Positions 54,267 through 63,010 of a stretch of DNA of 64,000 bases are shown here, piece after piece; position 1 is the first letter of the stretch; every line of letters begins with the position of its first letter. The stretch covers positions 124,001 through 188,000 of the forward strand of contig CAWKIA010000022.1 of assembly GCA_963849635.1 (NCBI GenBank). Reading direction: 5' to 3'. The stretch is from CAVRUD01 sp963849635. GTDB lineage: Bacteria; Chloroflexota; Chloroflexia; Thermomicrobiales; UBA6265. The position numbers and the translations under genes were made by a program. The notes under the pieces were generated by a model, which saw only the letters and a program-made list of their open reading frames with translations, was not told the origin of the DNA and made no database searches.

Positions 54267-55135
54267 GTGGCCAACAATCGCTTCGACGCCTTCACCAAGT
54301 TCTTCGCCGCTCGGCACTCTCGTCGCACCGCCCTCCAGGCGACTGGCCTCGGACTCGCCGCTGGGCTGGCCACCTCTCGGGCCACCGCCCAGGACGCCGC
54401 GCCGGAGGCCACACCGGCCGGTGAGGGAATCAACAAGACCACCTTCCTCTTCGTCCAGACAGCCGCCGCTGGCACCTTCACCGCCAATTCCGACGCGGGC
54501 ACGCCTGAGGCCGATGGCACGCCCACTCCGGGCGGCGGCGGCGACTACCTGCTCACCCTCGAGGGCCACCACGGCGGAACGGTGTACTTCTCGGACCGAC
54601 CCGAGCGCGTCTTCGGGGTTGCCCGACCCAGCGATTCCTCGACGGGCTCGGGTTCTCGCCCAGCAATCCCCCCAACGCCGCCCTGGTGACCCAGACCGAC
54701 GACGGGACCGAGGACGTGGTTGTGCTGGAACTACTCGCCCCCACCTACGACGAAGAGGCCGGCACATTGACGTACGGGGCGACGATCCTGGCCGAGTATC
54801 AGGGCGACGGGCTGACCCACGTCGCGGCCGAGCAGCAGGACGGCGCCCTGCCCGAGACCTTCGGCCGCTCCTCACTCTTTATCGACGACTGCGCGCCCTT
54901 CACCGAGTGCGGTAGTCGGCTCCTGGTTCCCGCCAAATTGGTGTGGAAATCGATCGGCCCGGTCCCCGGTGGCCCGTACCCCACATGCTGGAACTTCGGT
55001 GACTGGGTGTGCCATCCGTGCGAGGCAAGGGGCAACACGAATGTCGCCGACCCTGAATTCTCGCCGGATGAATACCTGAGCAAACTCTGTAACAGCACAT
55101 ACCCAGAGTGCAAGGGCCTCTGCCACGCAGCATAG
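54267..55135 (+). CDS. RR-signal secreted protein with YFSDRP domain, paralogue E, one frameshift
   Basis: The most divergent member. GTG 54267 after AAGGAG gives VANNRFDAFTKFFAARHSRR and a signal ending TSRATAQD. The domain has an extra Gly/Thr/Pro insert (GTPEADGTPTPGGGGD) before LLTLEGHHGGTVYFSDRPER. A shift about 54630 separates this from SNPPNAALVTQTDDGTEDVV, TYGATILAEYQGDGLTHVAA, SSLFIDDCAPFTECGSR and the tail CWNFGDWVCHPCEARGN, YLSKLCNSTYPECKGLC. It keeps the same fold signals but has replaced many surface residues, which indicates an older duplication. It lies 90 nt before the serine hydrolase. Confidence 0.7.
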
Positions 55136-55224
55136 CGGGCAGGAGACCCGGGTGCGGCCGTGCCGTCCCGATCGTTTGACAGACCGTACTTCGATCCTAC
55201 CCATGACGCAAACTGGAGGCAACC

Positions 55225-56841
55225 ATGCATCACCCCCTAACCAAGCCATTCTCCCGCCGGAGCCTACTCGCGCTCGCCGGAGGCGCGACCGCGGCAGCAA
55301 TGTCAGGCCCGGTCCACATCTCCGCCACGCAGACCCCCAAGGCGGCGCCAACTGCCGCCGCTCCGATCGCTGATATTCCGATGCCCGGCACCCTGGCCGC
55401 CGACGCCTCCCCCGAGTTCCGGGCGGTTGCCGAGGCAGTCGTGGACGCGATGCGCCGCTATCGCGTCCCCGGGGCGGCGCTCGGCATCCTGATTGGCGAC
55501 CGCGAAGAGCACGCGACGTTCGGCGTCGCCAGCGTCTCCTCCCTGGCTCCGGTCACCGCCGACACCATTTTCCAGATCGGCTCGCTGAGCAAGACCCACA
55601 CCGCCACCGCCATCTGGCGCCTGATCGATGAGGGCGCTCTTACCCTGGATGCTCCGGTCCGGACGTACATCCCCGAGTTACGGCTGGCGGACGAGGCGGT
55701 CGCGGCTGAGGTGACGGTCGGCAACCTGCTTGACCATACCGCTGGCTGGTTCGGTGACGACGTGTTCGACACTGGCGACGGCGACGACGCAATCGCGCGT
55801 TACGTTGCTGAACGCCTTCCGACCATGCCTCAACTCTTCCCACTCGGCGCGTTCTTCTCCTACAACAACTCCGCGTTCATCCTCCAGGGCCGCCTGATCG
55901 AGGTCGCCACCGGCACCCCCTACCACGTGGCCATGGAGAATCTCCTCTTCGCTCCGCTCGGTCTGGCGGACAGCCTCCTCGACCGTGCGGCGGTGCGCAA
56001 GCGACAGTACACGGACGCGCACGTGGCGCTGCCGATCAATGGCCGCGACGAAGTGGCAGTCCAAACCCCGCTCTGGACCCCCAGATCGCTCGTCCCCGCC
56101 GGCGGCATCTGGTCGACGACGCGAGACGTGCTCCGCTACGCCCGCTTCCACCTCGCTGCCGGGACCTCCCAGGCTTCGGCGGGGGCGATCGCGAACGGGG
56201 CCGGTGTCGTCTCGGCGGAGAGTTTGCTGCGGATGCGAGAGCCGGTGATGGATATTCCCGGGCTGCCACTCAGCATTGGGCGAAGCTGGTTCTTGCAGGA
56301 TGTCGATGGGGTAGAGGTGTTTACCCATAACGGCGCCACGCTCGGCCAGGGCTCTGAACTCGTCGCGATCCCGGAGCACGATTTCGCCCTGGTCATTCTG
56401 GCCAACAGTTCGGCAGCCGGGCTGACGGCCATGGACGTCATCGACGCAGCTCTCGCGAGCTACTCCGGCCTCGAACCGCTGTCCGGCAAGGTCGGCATTC
56501 TGCACGGCTTCCTCGCTCCCGCCGGCGCCGAAACCGTAAGCCTCCCGCCCGAGACGCTGGCCGAACACGTCGGCCGCTACACCGCCCCTGGCATCTCCTA
56601 CAGCGTTACTCTGCAAAACGACGCCCTCGAACTGGCCGAAGAGCCGGTCGAGGCAACAGACACCGTGCAGGCAGCGATCCAGCCAGTGCTGGTTGCCCCA
56701 CCGCCTACGCCGATTGAGTTCCTCGCGGGGGGCGATGCCATCGGAGGCGGAATTCGTCTTCCGTTCGTCCGTGACGACGCCGGCCGTGTCGGTTGGCTCT
56801 CCCAGGGCGCTCGCCTGCTTCCGCGGACCGACGGCAGTTAG
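55225..56841 (+). CDS. Secreted serine hydrolase, beta-lactamase/DD-peptidase family
   Basis: A 538-residue exported serine hydrolase of the class C beta-lactamase / esterase group. The N-terminus has an RR-type signal (FSRRSLLALAGGATAAAMSG). The nucleophile motif SLSK spans S120 to K123, and the second motif is FFSYNNSAF with the Tyr. DHTAGW follows SLSK in the usual place, and FTHNGATLG replaces the KTG-like third motif. The last 120 residues form an extra C-terminal domain. Substrates range from peptides to esters in this family, so none can be assigned. It has GGAGG upstream and is 18 nt before the alpha/beta hydrolase, likely in one transcript. Confidence 0.85.
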   Translation: MHHPLTKPFSRRSLLALAGGATAAAMSGPVHISATQTPKAAPTAAAPIADIPMPGTLAADASPEFRAVAEAVVDAMRRYRVPGAALGILIGDREEHATFGVASVSSLAPVTADTIFQIGSLSKTHTATAIWRLIDEGALTLDAPVRTYIPELRLADEAVAAEVTVGNLLDHTAGWFGDDVFDTGDGDDAIARYVAERLPTMPQLFPLGAFFSYNNSAFILQGRLIEVATGTPYHVAMENLLFAPLGLADSLLDRAAVRKRQYTDAHVALPINGRDEVAVQTPLWTPRSLVPAGGIWSTTRDVLRYARFHLAAGTSQASAGAIANGAGVVSAESLLRMREPVMDIPGLPLSIGRSWFLQDVDGVEVFTHNGATLGQGSELVAIPEHDFALVILANSSAAGLTAMDVIDAALASYSGLEPLSGKVGILHGFLAPAGAETVSLPPETLAEHVGRYTAPGISYSVTLQNDALELAEEPVEATDTVQAAIQPVLVAPPPTPIEFLAGGDAIGGGIRLPFVRDDAGRVGWLSQGARLLPRTDGS

Positions 56842-56859
56842 CGGTAAAAGGAGGTTCAG

Positions 56860-57822
56860 ATGCGCCTGTCCGCCCAGGCCGCGGCCGGCATCGCTCTCGC
56901 CGCGCTGCTCGCCGCCACGTGGATTGCGCCGACGCACGCCCGTACTCTTCAGGATGCCTCACCCGCTCCAGTTTCCAGTGACTTCGCGGGCGTAGTAGAC
57001 ATTGGCGGACGATCGCTCTATCTGGAATGCCGGGGCGCGGGCGGCCCGACGGTCATCCTCGAAGCCGGGTACCGCTCGCCCGCCACCGTCTGGACCGACG
57101 ACCTCCTCCAGCCCGAGTCGCCCCGGCAGATGGTGTTGCCCGCCCTGGCCGCTGGGACCCGCGTCTGCGCCTACGAGCGGCCGGGGGTCGTCGCGGTCCT
57201 GGACGGCGAACTCCATCCTAGCCGCAGCGACCCTGTCCCGATGCCTCGCACCGCCGAGAGCGTCGTCGCCGACCTGCACGCGCTCCTAACGGCCGCCGGC
57301 GAGCCCGGGCCCTACATCCTGGTTGGCCACTCGCTCGGCGGGCTCCTGGTCCGGCTCTTCGCGTCGACGTACCCGGCGGAGGTCGTCGGGATGGTCCTCG
57401 TCGATGCCTGGTTTGAAGGACTGGAAACGGAGTTGACGCCGGATCAATGGGTGGCCTACGTCGCCCTCAATTCGGCAGTCCCGGCGGAGTTTGCCGTCTA
57501 TTCAGACCTTGAAACGATCGACTTCGCCGCCGCGTCGGCGACGATGCGGCGGGCCGCCGCCGCGACACCGCTGCCCTCAATACCACTCATCGTCATCTCG
57601 AAGGGGCAGCCGTTCGGCCTGCCGGCCGAAGCACTCGGGTTTGACCCGGATGCCCTGGAGTCGGCGTGGGGCGCTGCCCAAGACGGGCTGGCCGGTCTCT
57701 TACCAGACGCCCTCCACCTCTCTGCCAGCGATAGCGGCCACTACGTCCAATTGGAGCAGCCGGACCTGGTCAGCGATGCAGTTCAGCAGGTCGTCGCGAA
57801 GGTGCGTGAACCGAGCGCCTGA
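56860..57822 (+). CDS. Secreted alpha/beta hydrolase
   Basis: 320 residues with a cleavable signal (IALAALLAATWIAPTHART). The alpha/beta-hydrolase core is GPTVILEAGY (oxyanion strand), CAYERPGVVA, nucleophile elbow VGHSLGGLLVR with S158, MVLVDAW, and catalytic His in SDSGHYVQLEQP close to the C-terminus. All three catalytic positions appear present. Substrate unknown. AAAGGAGG lies 7 nt before the ATG, one of the strongest ribosome sites in the window. It is convergent with the dehydratase gene, with a gap of only 50 nt. Confidence 0.85.
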   Translation: MRLSAQAAAGIALAALLAATWIAPTHARTLQDASPAPVSSDFAGVVDIGGRSLYLECRGAGGPTVILEAGYRSPATVWTDDLLQPESPRQMVLPALAAGTRVCAYERPGVVAVLDGELHPSRSDPVPMPRTAESVVADLHALLTAAGEPGPYILVGHSLGGLLVRLFASTYPAEVVGMVLVDAWFEGLETELTPDQWVAYVALNSAVPAEFAVYSDLETIDFAAASATMRRAAAATPLPSIPLIVISKGQPFGLPAEALGFDPDALESAWGAAQDGLAGLLPDALHLSASDSGHYVQLEQPDLVSDAVQQVVAKVREPSA

Positions 57823-57872
57823 CGGGTGAAGGCGTGACGCGGGACGAACTTCGCGGCGGGAATCTCCCGTGC

Positions 57873-59013
57873 CTACCAGTTGGTGAAACTGCCGTCGAGG
57901 CGGCGGAGTTGGGGAAGCTCGGCCAACTGGAAGGGGTGGGCGCGGGCGGCCTCCCGGTCGAACTCGACGCCGAGGCCGGGGCGGTCCGGGGGCAGGAGGT
58001 GGCCGTCCTCCCACTCCGGCTGGACGGGGACCACGTCGGTCAGGACCTCGCCGGTGCGCCGCGGCTGCTCCTGCACGCCGAAGTTGGGCGTGGCGAGGTT
58101 GAGTTGCAGGCAGGCGGCGCTGGAGATGGGACCGAGCGGGTTGTGAACCGCCAGCTTGATGTAGTGGGTCTCGCACCAGCCGGCGATCTTGCGGGCCTCG
58201 GTGAAGCCACCGACGATGCAGAGGTCGATCCGGGCGTAGTCGATCCACTCTTCTTCGATCAACTGGCGGAATTCCCACTTCGAACTGAACTGCTCGCCAG
58301 CGGCGAGGGGCACGGACGTGCGCGGCCGCAGGGTCTTGAACGAATCGGGATTCTCGGAGCGGAGCGGGTCTTCGATGAAGAAGGGGCGGAACGGCTTCCA
58401 CCTCGCGGCAAAGCCGGAGCGCGTCCGGCAGGTCGAGGCGGGTGTGGACATCGAAGCAGAGCTCGATGTCGTCGCCGACCGCCTCGCGCACGGCCTGGAA
58501 CTGCTTGATCGCCGTGTTGACGGCGACGCGCGGCTCCAGCAGCTCGCCGTCGTTCGGGAGCCCCCAGCGCACGAACTTCCAGCCCTCCTCCTTCGTCTGG
58601 AGGCACGACTCGACCAGCGGGGCGATCTCCATTCCGTGGCCGGCGTTATGCGGGTAGCAGACCACCTTGTCGCGGACACGCCCGCCGAGCAGGTCATAGA
58701 TCGGGACGCCAAGCGCCTTGCCCTTGATGTCCCAGAGGGCGATGTCGATCGCGGAGATGGCGCTGGCGAGGATGCGCTCGGCCGGGAAGAAGCCGCCGCG
58801 AAAGAGCAGCTGCCAGAGGTGCTCGGTCCGCATCGGGTCCTGGCCGATGAGGAGCGGCTTGAAGTGCTCGATCGCGCCGGCCTCCGCCAGCTCGCGCCCG
58901 GTGATGCCGGCCTCGCCCACGCCGGAGATCCCCTCGTCGGTATCGACAACCACGAAGAGGAAATTCCGCTGCCCGCCCCAGACGGGGAACGTCTCGACGT
59001 TGGTGATTTTCAT
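57873..59013 (-). CDS. Enolase-superfamily (mandelate racemase / galactonate dehydratase-like) enzyme, one frameshift
   Basis: About 380 residues. The N-terminal capping domain is MKITNVETFPVWGGQRNFLF; the barrel carries metal ligands in LCFDVHTRLDLPDA, FFIEDPLRSENPDS and PLAAGEQFSSKW, and the catalytic His in KLAVHNPLGPISSA, the pattern of sugar-acid dehydratases of the galactonate or mannonate type. These remove water from aldonic acids in the cytoplasm. A shift about 58390 divides the two halves. The ATG follows GGAG. A 7-bp tandem repeat lies 13 nt upstream of that site, and a mobile-type repeat further up. The enzyme could begin a sugar-acid route, but no other pathway gene is adjacent. 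Confidence 0.85.
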
Positions 59014-59030
59014 GGGGTACTCCTTGTCAG

Positions 59031-59058
59031 GCGTCAGGCGTCAGGCGTCAGGCGTCAG
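59031..59058. repeat. Heptamer tandem repeat (GCGTCAG x4)
   Basis: Four exact head-to-tail copies of GCGTCAG, preceded by a partial GTCAG at 59026. They lie just upstream of the ribosome site of the dehydratase, in its leader or promoter. Confidence 0.75.
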
Positions 59059-59092
59059 GAAAATCATGTCGCCAGTGGCCGATCCCGTAGGC

Positions 59093-59238
59093 TGTCATCC
59101 CGAGCTTGCCGAGGGATCTCGAACCGGGCGGCGGCCATAGGAGCCGCGTGGTCCGAGAAGACGATGCCATTCTCTCGTACGCCGCGGCGATATGGATTGC
59201 CGTTTCCCTCTAGATCCCTCGACAAGCTCGGGATGACG
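59093..59238. mobile_element. Short terminal-inverted-repeat element (MITE/REP-like)
   Basis: The left end TGTCATCCCGAGCTTGCCGA (then GGGATCT, 59093-59119) is almost perfectly complementary to the right end AGATCCCTCGACAAGCTCGG (then GATGAC, 59212-59237), with about one mismatch in 26. The 92-bp centre has no gene. The ends resemble the widespread GTCATCCTGAG-type intergenic repeats. It could be mobilised by a transposase elsewhere, or fold into a long hairpin in RNA. Confidence 0.65.
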
Positions 59239-59252
59239 GGTGATGGGTTGAA

Positions 59253-59283
59253 GTCAGGCAACAGGGTTTTCCTGGAGCCTGAC
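59253..59283 (-). terminator. Hairpin downstream of the Rieske gene
   Basis: GTCAGGC (59253-59259) pairs with GCCTGAC (59277-59283), with an inner CAGG/CCTG pairing, 17 nt beyond the minus-strand stop at 59301. There is no long T run. Confidence 0.4.
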
Positions 59284-59300
59284 AGCTGATAGCTCCTTCC

Positions 59301-59759
59301 TCAACCCGGGACCTCCACCACTAACTGGCGGCGCTCGACGGTGACCTCGTAGGTCTCGGCGACGTAAGGGCCGGGCTCCATGCCTGGTTCCGGCGGATCG
59401 CCTGAATCGCCCGGCGCGATGACGGGGGCCGGCTCGATGGTCACCTCGTAGCTGCGAACACGGACCTTGCTCGGGTCGAACCAGGACTGGCCGGTGCGGA
59501 TGTCGAATTCCCAGCCGTGCCAGGGGCAACGCAAGATCTGACCGGCCCGGCTGTAGCGGTACTCGCCCGGCATGTCCGAGGTGACTTCGCCGCTGAGGAC
59601 ACCGCGGCAGAGCGGTCCGCCCTCGTGTGGGCAGCTATTGCGGAGGGCAAAGAACTCGCCATCGACGTTGAAAATCCCGATCGAGCGGCCAGCGACCTCG
59701 ACGATCTTGCGTCCGGCCGGTGGGATCTCATCGACCGTCGCCACCGCGTACTTGGCCAT
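59301..59759 (-). CDS. Rieske [2Fe-2S] ferredoxin-type protein
   Basis: This soluble 152-residue electron-transfer protein has the two cluster-binding motifs CPHEGGPLC (Cys43/His45) and CPWHGWEFD (CxxH), so a C-x-H plus C-x-x-H site as in Rieske ferredoxins of oxygenase systems and in small NirD-like proteins. The rest forms the beta sandwich. The C-terminus has a Pro/Gly-rich insert (APGDSGDPPEPGMEPGPY). No oxygenase alpha subunit is seen nearby, so it may work with a distant enzyme. It is 32 nt downstream of the amidohydrolase gene on the same strand and likely co-transcribed. Confidence 0.88.
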   Translation of the reverse strand: MAKYAVATVDEIPPAGRKIVEVAGRSIGIFNVDGEFFALRNSCPHEGGPLCRGVLSGEVTSDMPGEYRYSRAGQILRCPWHGWEFDIRTGQSWFDPSKVRVRSYEVTIEPAPVIAPGDSGDPPEPGMEPGPYVAETYEVTVERRQLVVEVPG

Positions 59760-59790
59760 GCCGTCGTTCTCTCCCAGGCAAGTCGGTAGC

Positions 59791-60882
59791 TTAGGCGGTC
59801 AGGCGATAGAGGGAATGCGCGTTTTCACTCATGATCCGGCGCTTGAGATCGGGGGGGATACGAACCGGGAAGGCCTGGTCGGGGGCATCGAAGTCCCAGT
59901 GGGGATAGTCGGTGGCGAACATGAGGCGGTCGTTCATGTTGAGTTGATCGAGAAGCTGGTGGAAAAAGGCCGGTTTTGACGGCTCCTCCATCGGCTGGGT
60001 CGTCAGCCAGAGCTGTTCACGGACGTAGTCGGAAGGCCGCTTCTGGAGGTGCGGCACCTCGTCGCGCAGCTTTTCCCAGGCGAGATCGAGCCGCCAAAGC
60101 AGGGAGGGTAGCCAGGCGAAGCCGCTCTCGATAAAGACGATTTGAAGCGTCGGGAAGTGCTCGAAGACGCCCTCGCAGATGAGGCTGAGCAGCTGTGCCT
60201 CGAAGGCCTGGGGCATGCCGCCGTGGTCTTCCAGGTAGTACGACGGCCAGCCGGCCCCGGTGAAGGGCGAGCCACCCGATCCGCCGAAGTGGATACCGAC
60301 CGGCAGGTTGTTGCGCACGGCCGCCTCATAGATCTTCCAGAAGCGGCGTTTGCCAAGCGGCTCGTGGGTGCGAGCCAGGAGGAGGACCTGGACGAAGCGC
60401 CTGTCTGCTCCAAGCCGGTCGATCTCCGCCGCGGCCAGTTCGCCGTCCTCGTAGGGGACCGTGATCGAGCCGCGCAGACGGGGTTCCAGTTCCAACCACT
60501 CGCCGATCTGCCAGTCATTGACGGCCGAGGCGAGGGCCGCGCTGTATTCGGCCAACGGCCCGTGGATGCCGACCAGCGGGTTGAGGATGCCGAACTCGAT
60601 GCCCCATTCGTCGAGGAGTTGTTCCCGGAGGAAGGGGAGGTCGGCCCCGGCGGGAAGTCCTGACGGCGGCCAGGAATCCGCCCGGGCAGCCTGAGGACTG
60701 TTCCGGGGGTAATACGATCCCGGATAGCCTTGCAGCCCGTAGGTCTTGAGCCTGTAATGCCAGCGCTCCGCCAAATATGGCAGGAGGGCCTCGTTGGACG
60801 CTGTCGCGGGATGGATGTCGCCATCGACGAGCCCGACCTCGGTCGACAGAGTCTCAGCTTCGCGTGTCATCGTCTGCGCCAC
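59791..60882 (-). CDS. TIM-barrel amidohydrolase (amidohydrolase-2 family)
   Basis: A 363-residue metal-dependent hydrolase or decarboxylase. It has an N-terminal VGLVDGDIHPA (DxH metal motif), the barrel His in NNLPVGIHFGGSGG, ESGFAWLPSLLWRLD and FATDYPHWDFDAP, which carries the catalytic Asp. These motifs are shared with ACMSD-type decarboxylases and related amidohydrolases of aromatic compounds; the exact reaction is open. AGGAGG directly abuts an ATG (60888) but lies 6 nt before a GTG at 60882, so the GTG is the likelier start. It is paralogous to the gene at the right end of the window and upstream of the Rieske gene. Confidence 0.85.
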   Translation of the reverse strand: MAQTMTREAETLSTEVGLVDGDIHPATASNEALLPYLAERWHYRLKTYGLQGYPGSYYPRNSPQAARADSWPPSGLPAGADLPFLREQLLDEWGIEFGILNPLVGIHGPLAEYSAALASAVNDWQIGEWLELEPRLRGSITVPYEDGELAAAEIDRLGADRRFVQVLLLARTHEPLGKRRFWKIYEAAVRNNLPVGIHFGGSGGSPFTGAGWPSYYLEDHGGMPQAFEAQLLSLICEGVFEHFPTLQIVFIESGFAWLPSLLWRLDLAWEKLRDEVPHLQKRPSDYVREQLWLTTQPMEEPSKPAFFHQLLDQLNMNDRLMFATDYPHWDFDAPDQAFPVRIPPDLKRRIMSENAHSLYRLTA

Positions 60883-61051
60883 GGCCATCCTCCTGATCCT
60901 TGGAGTCGCAATCCCTGCGTCGGGGATGATGATACGGCTTGCCGAACAATGGCGGACATGATCCCACGGCCCTATTGGAGTCGTCTGGGCGGGAGTCGTC
61001 ATTTCAGCAAACCCTATCATCGCCCGGGTACCCGTCCGGTAGACTTCGGGC

Positions 61052-62074
61052 ATGAGTGAGACCAATGAGACATCGCACCTTGCCGCGGCACGCGGCGGTG
61101 ACCATGACGCGTTTGCGCTCCTAGTCGAACCCTATCGACGCGAGATCCTCGTCCATTGCTATCGAATCCTTGGATCGTTCGAGGACGCCGAGGACGCGCT
61201 CCAAGAGACGTGGCTGCGCGCCTGGCGGCGGCTGAACACCTTCGAAGAACGCGCCCCGCTCCGGGCTTGGCTCTACAAGATCGCCACCAATGCTGCCTTG
61301 GACGCGTGCGCCAGGCAGAGCGCGCGGCGTTCCTTGCCGATGCACACGCTCCCACCGGGCGATCCGCGCGATCCTTTGCCCGCGCCGAGCGCGGAGCCGC
61401 TCTGGCTCGATCCCTTTCCCGACGCGCTTCTTCCCGAGGCGGCAGCCGGTCCCGACGCTCTCTATGACGCCCACGAAAGTGTGACGTTCGCGTTTCTGGC
61501 CGTGCTCCAGCATCTGCCGGCGCGCCAGCGAGCGGTGCTGATCCTGCGCGATATCCTCGAGTGGCGTGCCAGCGAGGCAGCGGAATTCCTCGATCTCACG
61601 GTCACCGCGGTAAACAGCGCGCTCCAGCGTGCGCGGACGACGATGCGAGCGCACGCGCCACGTCTTCACGATGCCACGACTGCTCCCCCCGACGAGCAAA
61701 CGACCACACTCCTGACGCGCTACGTGCAGGCCTGGGAGACAGCAAACGCCTCGCTCCTGGTCTCGCTCCTCCACGAGGACGCCGCCTTGACGATGCCGCC
61801 GCTGCCCTTCTGGCTACAGGGCCGCTCCGCGATCGCCGAGTTCCTCACCGCCAATCTGTTTGGCGGCGACGCGCACGGGCGCTTCCATCTTGTCAGCACC
61901 CGCGCCAACGGCTGCCCCGCCTTCGCCGTCTATCAACGCGATGAGACGGGTCGCTACCGGCTGGGGGCCCTGCAGGTGCTGACCATTGTCGACGCCCGGA
62001 TCGTCGAGATGCACGACTTCCTGCCGACTGACGATCGTCTCTTCGCGCGATTCGGTCTGCCGCTCATCCTCTGA
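61052..62074 (+). CDS. ECF sigma factor with C-terminal SnoaL-like domain (SigJ-like group)
   Basis: A 340-residue extracytoplasmic-function sigma factor. Region 2 reads VLHCYR-like ILVHCYRILGSFEDAEDALQ, ETWLRAWRRL and APLRAWLYKIATNAALDAC. Region 4 is VLQHLPARQRAVLILRDILE followed by LDLTVTAVNSALQRARTTM. After about residue 205 a SnoaL-type fold (VQAWETANASLLVSLLHEDA, MPPLPFWLQGRSAIAEFL) replaces the classic anti-sigma partner; in this group the extra domain controls activity. It is divergent from the amidohydrolase gene, sharing a 169-bp promoter region, and may drive that gene or the secreted protein just downstream. Confidence 0.88.
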   Translation: MSETNETSHLAAARGGDHDAFALLVEPYRREILVHCYRILGSFEDAEDALQETWLRAWRRLNTFEERAPLRAWLYKIATNAALDACARQSARRSLPMHTLPPGDPRDPLPAPSAEPLWLDPFPDALLPEAAAGPDALYDAHESVTFAFLAVLQHLPARQRAVLILRDILEWRASEAAEFLDLTVTAVNSALQRARTTMRAHAPRLHDATTAPPDEQTTTLLTRYVQAWETANASLLVSLLHEDAALTMPPLPFWLQGRSAIAEFLTANLFGGDAHGRFHLVSTRANGCPAFAVYQRDETGRYRLGALQVLTIVDARIVEMHDFLPTDDRLFARFGLPLIL

Positions 62075-62182
62075 CCGATGAGTTTGGCGATCTCCGCCCG
62101 TCATATGGGTGACGCCCATGGCGTCTGACCATTGTGCGGGGTGGGGAGAGCCCATCCTCGAAGCGAGGAGACCGTAGACCGC

Positions 62183-62968
62183 ATGAACCTTCACCGAAGA
62201 GCACTCGTTCTGGCATCGGCGGCCGCCCTATCAACACCGATCTGGAGCAGTGTCAGCGCCGGCGCTCAGGATGCGACGCCGGCGCCAGAGGCGGCATCGA
62301 CGCTGACGATCTACCTTCTGACGATCCGTGGCACGCTGGCGACGCCGACGCTGGAGGACGCGCGGACGCTCCACAACCAGACGGCCGGGGCCCCGGAAAG
62401 CGTCGCCGCGGCGCGGGCGCTCACCGATCTGAGTCACATGGTCTACGTCCCGGTCGAGGTCGCCACGGCCGGCGCCGGGGAGATCCTCTTCCTCGATCGA
62501 TGGACCAATCTGGACGGACTGAACCAATTCTTCGCGAACCCGGATGTCCAGGAGCAAGCCGGCGGCCTCTTCAGCGCGCGCGAGCCGCTCGTCTGGGAAC
62601 CTGCCGCCGACTTCGTCAGCTATCACCTGCCGACGCCGGCGAATGAGGGCGAGCAGATCATCGCCGTGGTGCGTGGGACGGTGCGCTCGCGCGCCGACGC
62701 GCAAGCGAGTCACAACGCCATCGTCGCCGCTCTCGCCCATCAAGCTCGGCTGTTGGGAAGCGTGTCACACGACGCGTACTTCCGCGTGGCGGCGCCTGAC
62801 GCTCCGGAGGCGATGGAGTTCCTAGCCGTCGATGTCTGGATGAACGTCGCGGGGATGCAGGAGCACTACAGCAATCCAGAGTTGGTGGACGCCTTCCAGG
62901 ACCTGTTCGACGCTCCGCCAGCCGTCTCCACCTGGACGGATCCGGCGGCCGAGTGGATCGAGTGGTAG
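62183..62968 (+). CDS. Secreted protein with duplicated ferredoxin-like (ABM/EthD-type) domain
   Basis: 261 residues with an N-terminal signal (MNLHRRALVLASAAALSTPI, then SSVSAGAQDATPAPEA). Two similar domains follow. Each begins with a beta strand (LTIYLLTIRGTLATPTLED and IIAVVRGTVRSRADAQAS), has a short histidine-bearing helix, then a strand and a DRWTNLDGLNQFFANPDVQE or DVWMNVAGMQEHYSNPELVD helix. This is the dimeric alpha/beta barrel pattern of antibiotic-biosynthesis monooxygenase and EthD proteins, here fused so one chain could form the barrel. Catalysis is unproven. It starts 108 nt after the sigma factor and probably belongs to its regulon. Confidence 0.65.
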   Translation: MNLHRRALVLASAAALSTPIWSSVSAGAQDATPAPEAASTLTIYLLTIRGTLATPTLEDARTLHNQTAGAPESVAAARALTDLSHMVYVPVEVATAGAGEILFLDRWTNLDGLNQFFANPDVQEQAGGLFSAREPLVWEPAADFVSYHLPTPANEGEQIIAVVRGTVRSRADAQASHNAIVAALAHQARLLGSVSHDAYFRVAAPDAPEAMEFLAVDVWMNVAGMQEHYSNPELVDAFQDLFDAPPAVSTWTDPAAEWIEW

Positions 62969-63010
62969 GGAATCTACAGGTGTGGCTGCGCGGAGCCCCA
63001 CCGCCTCCCG

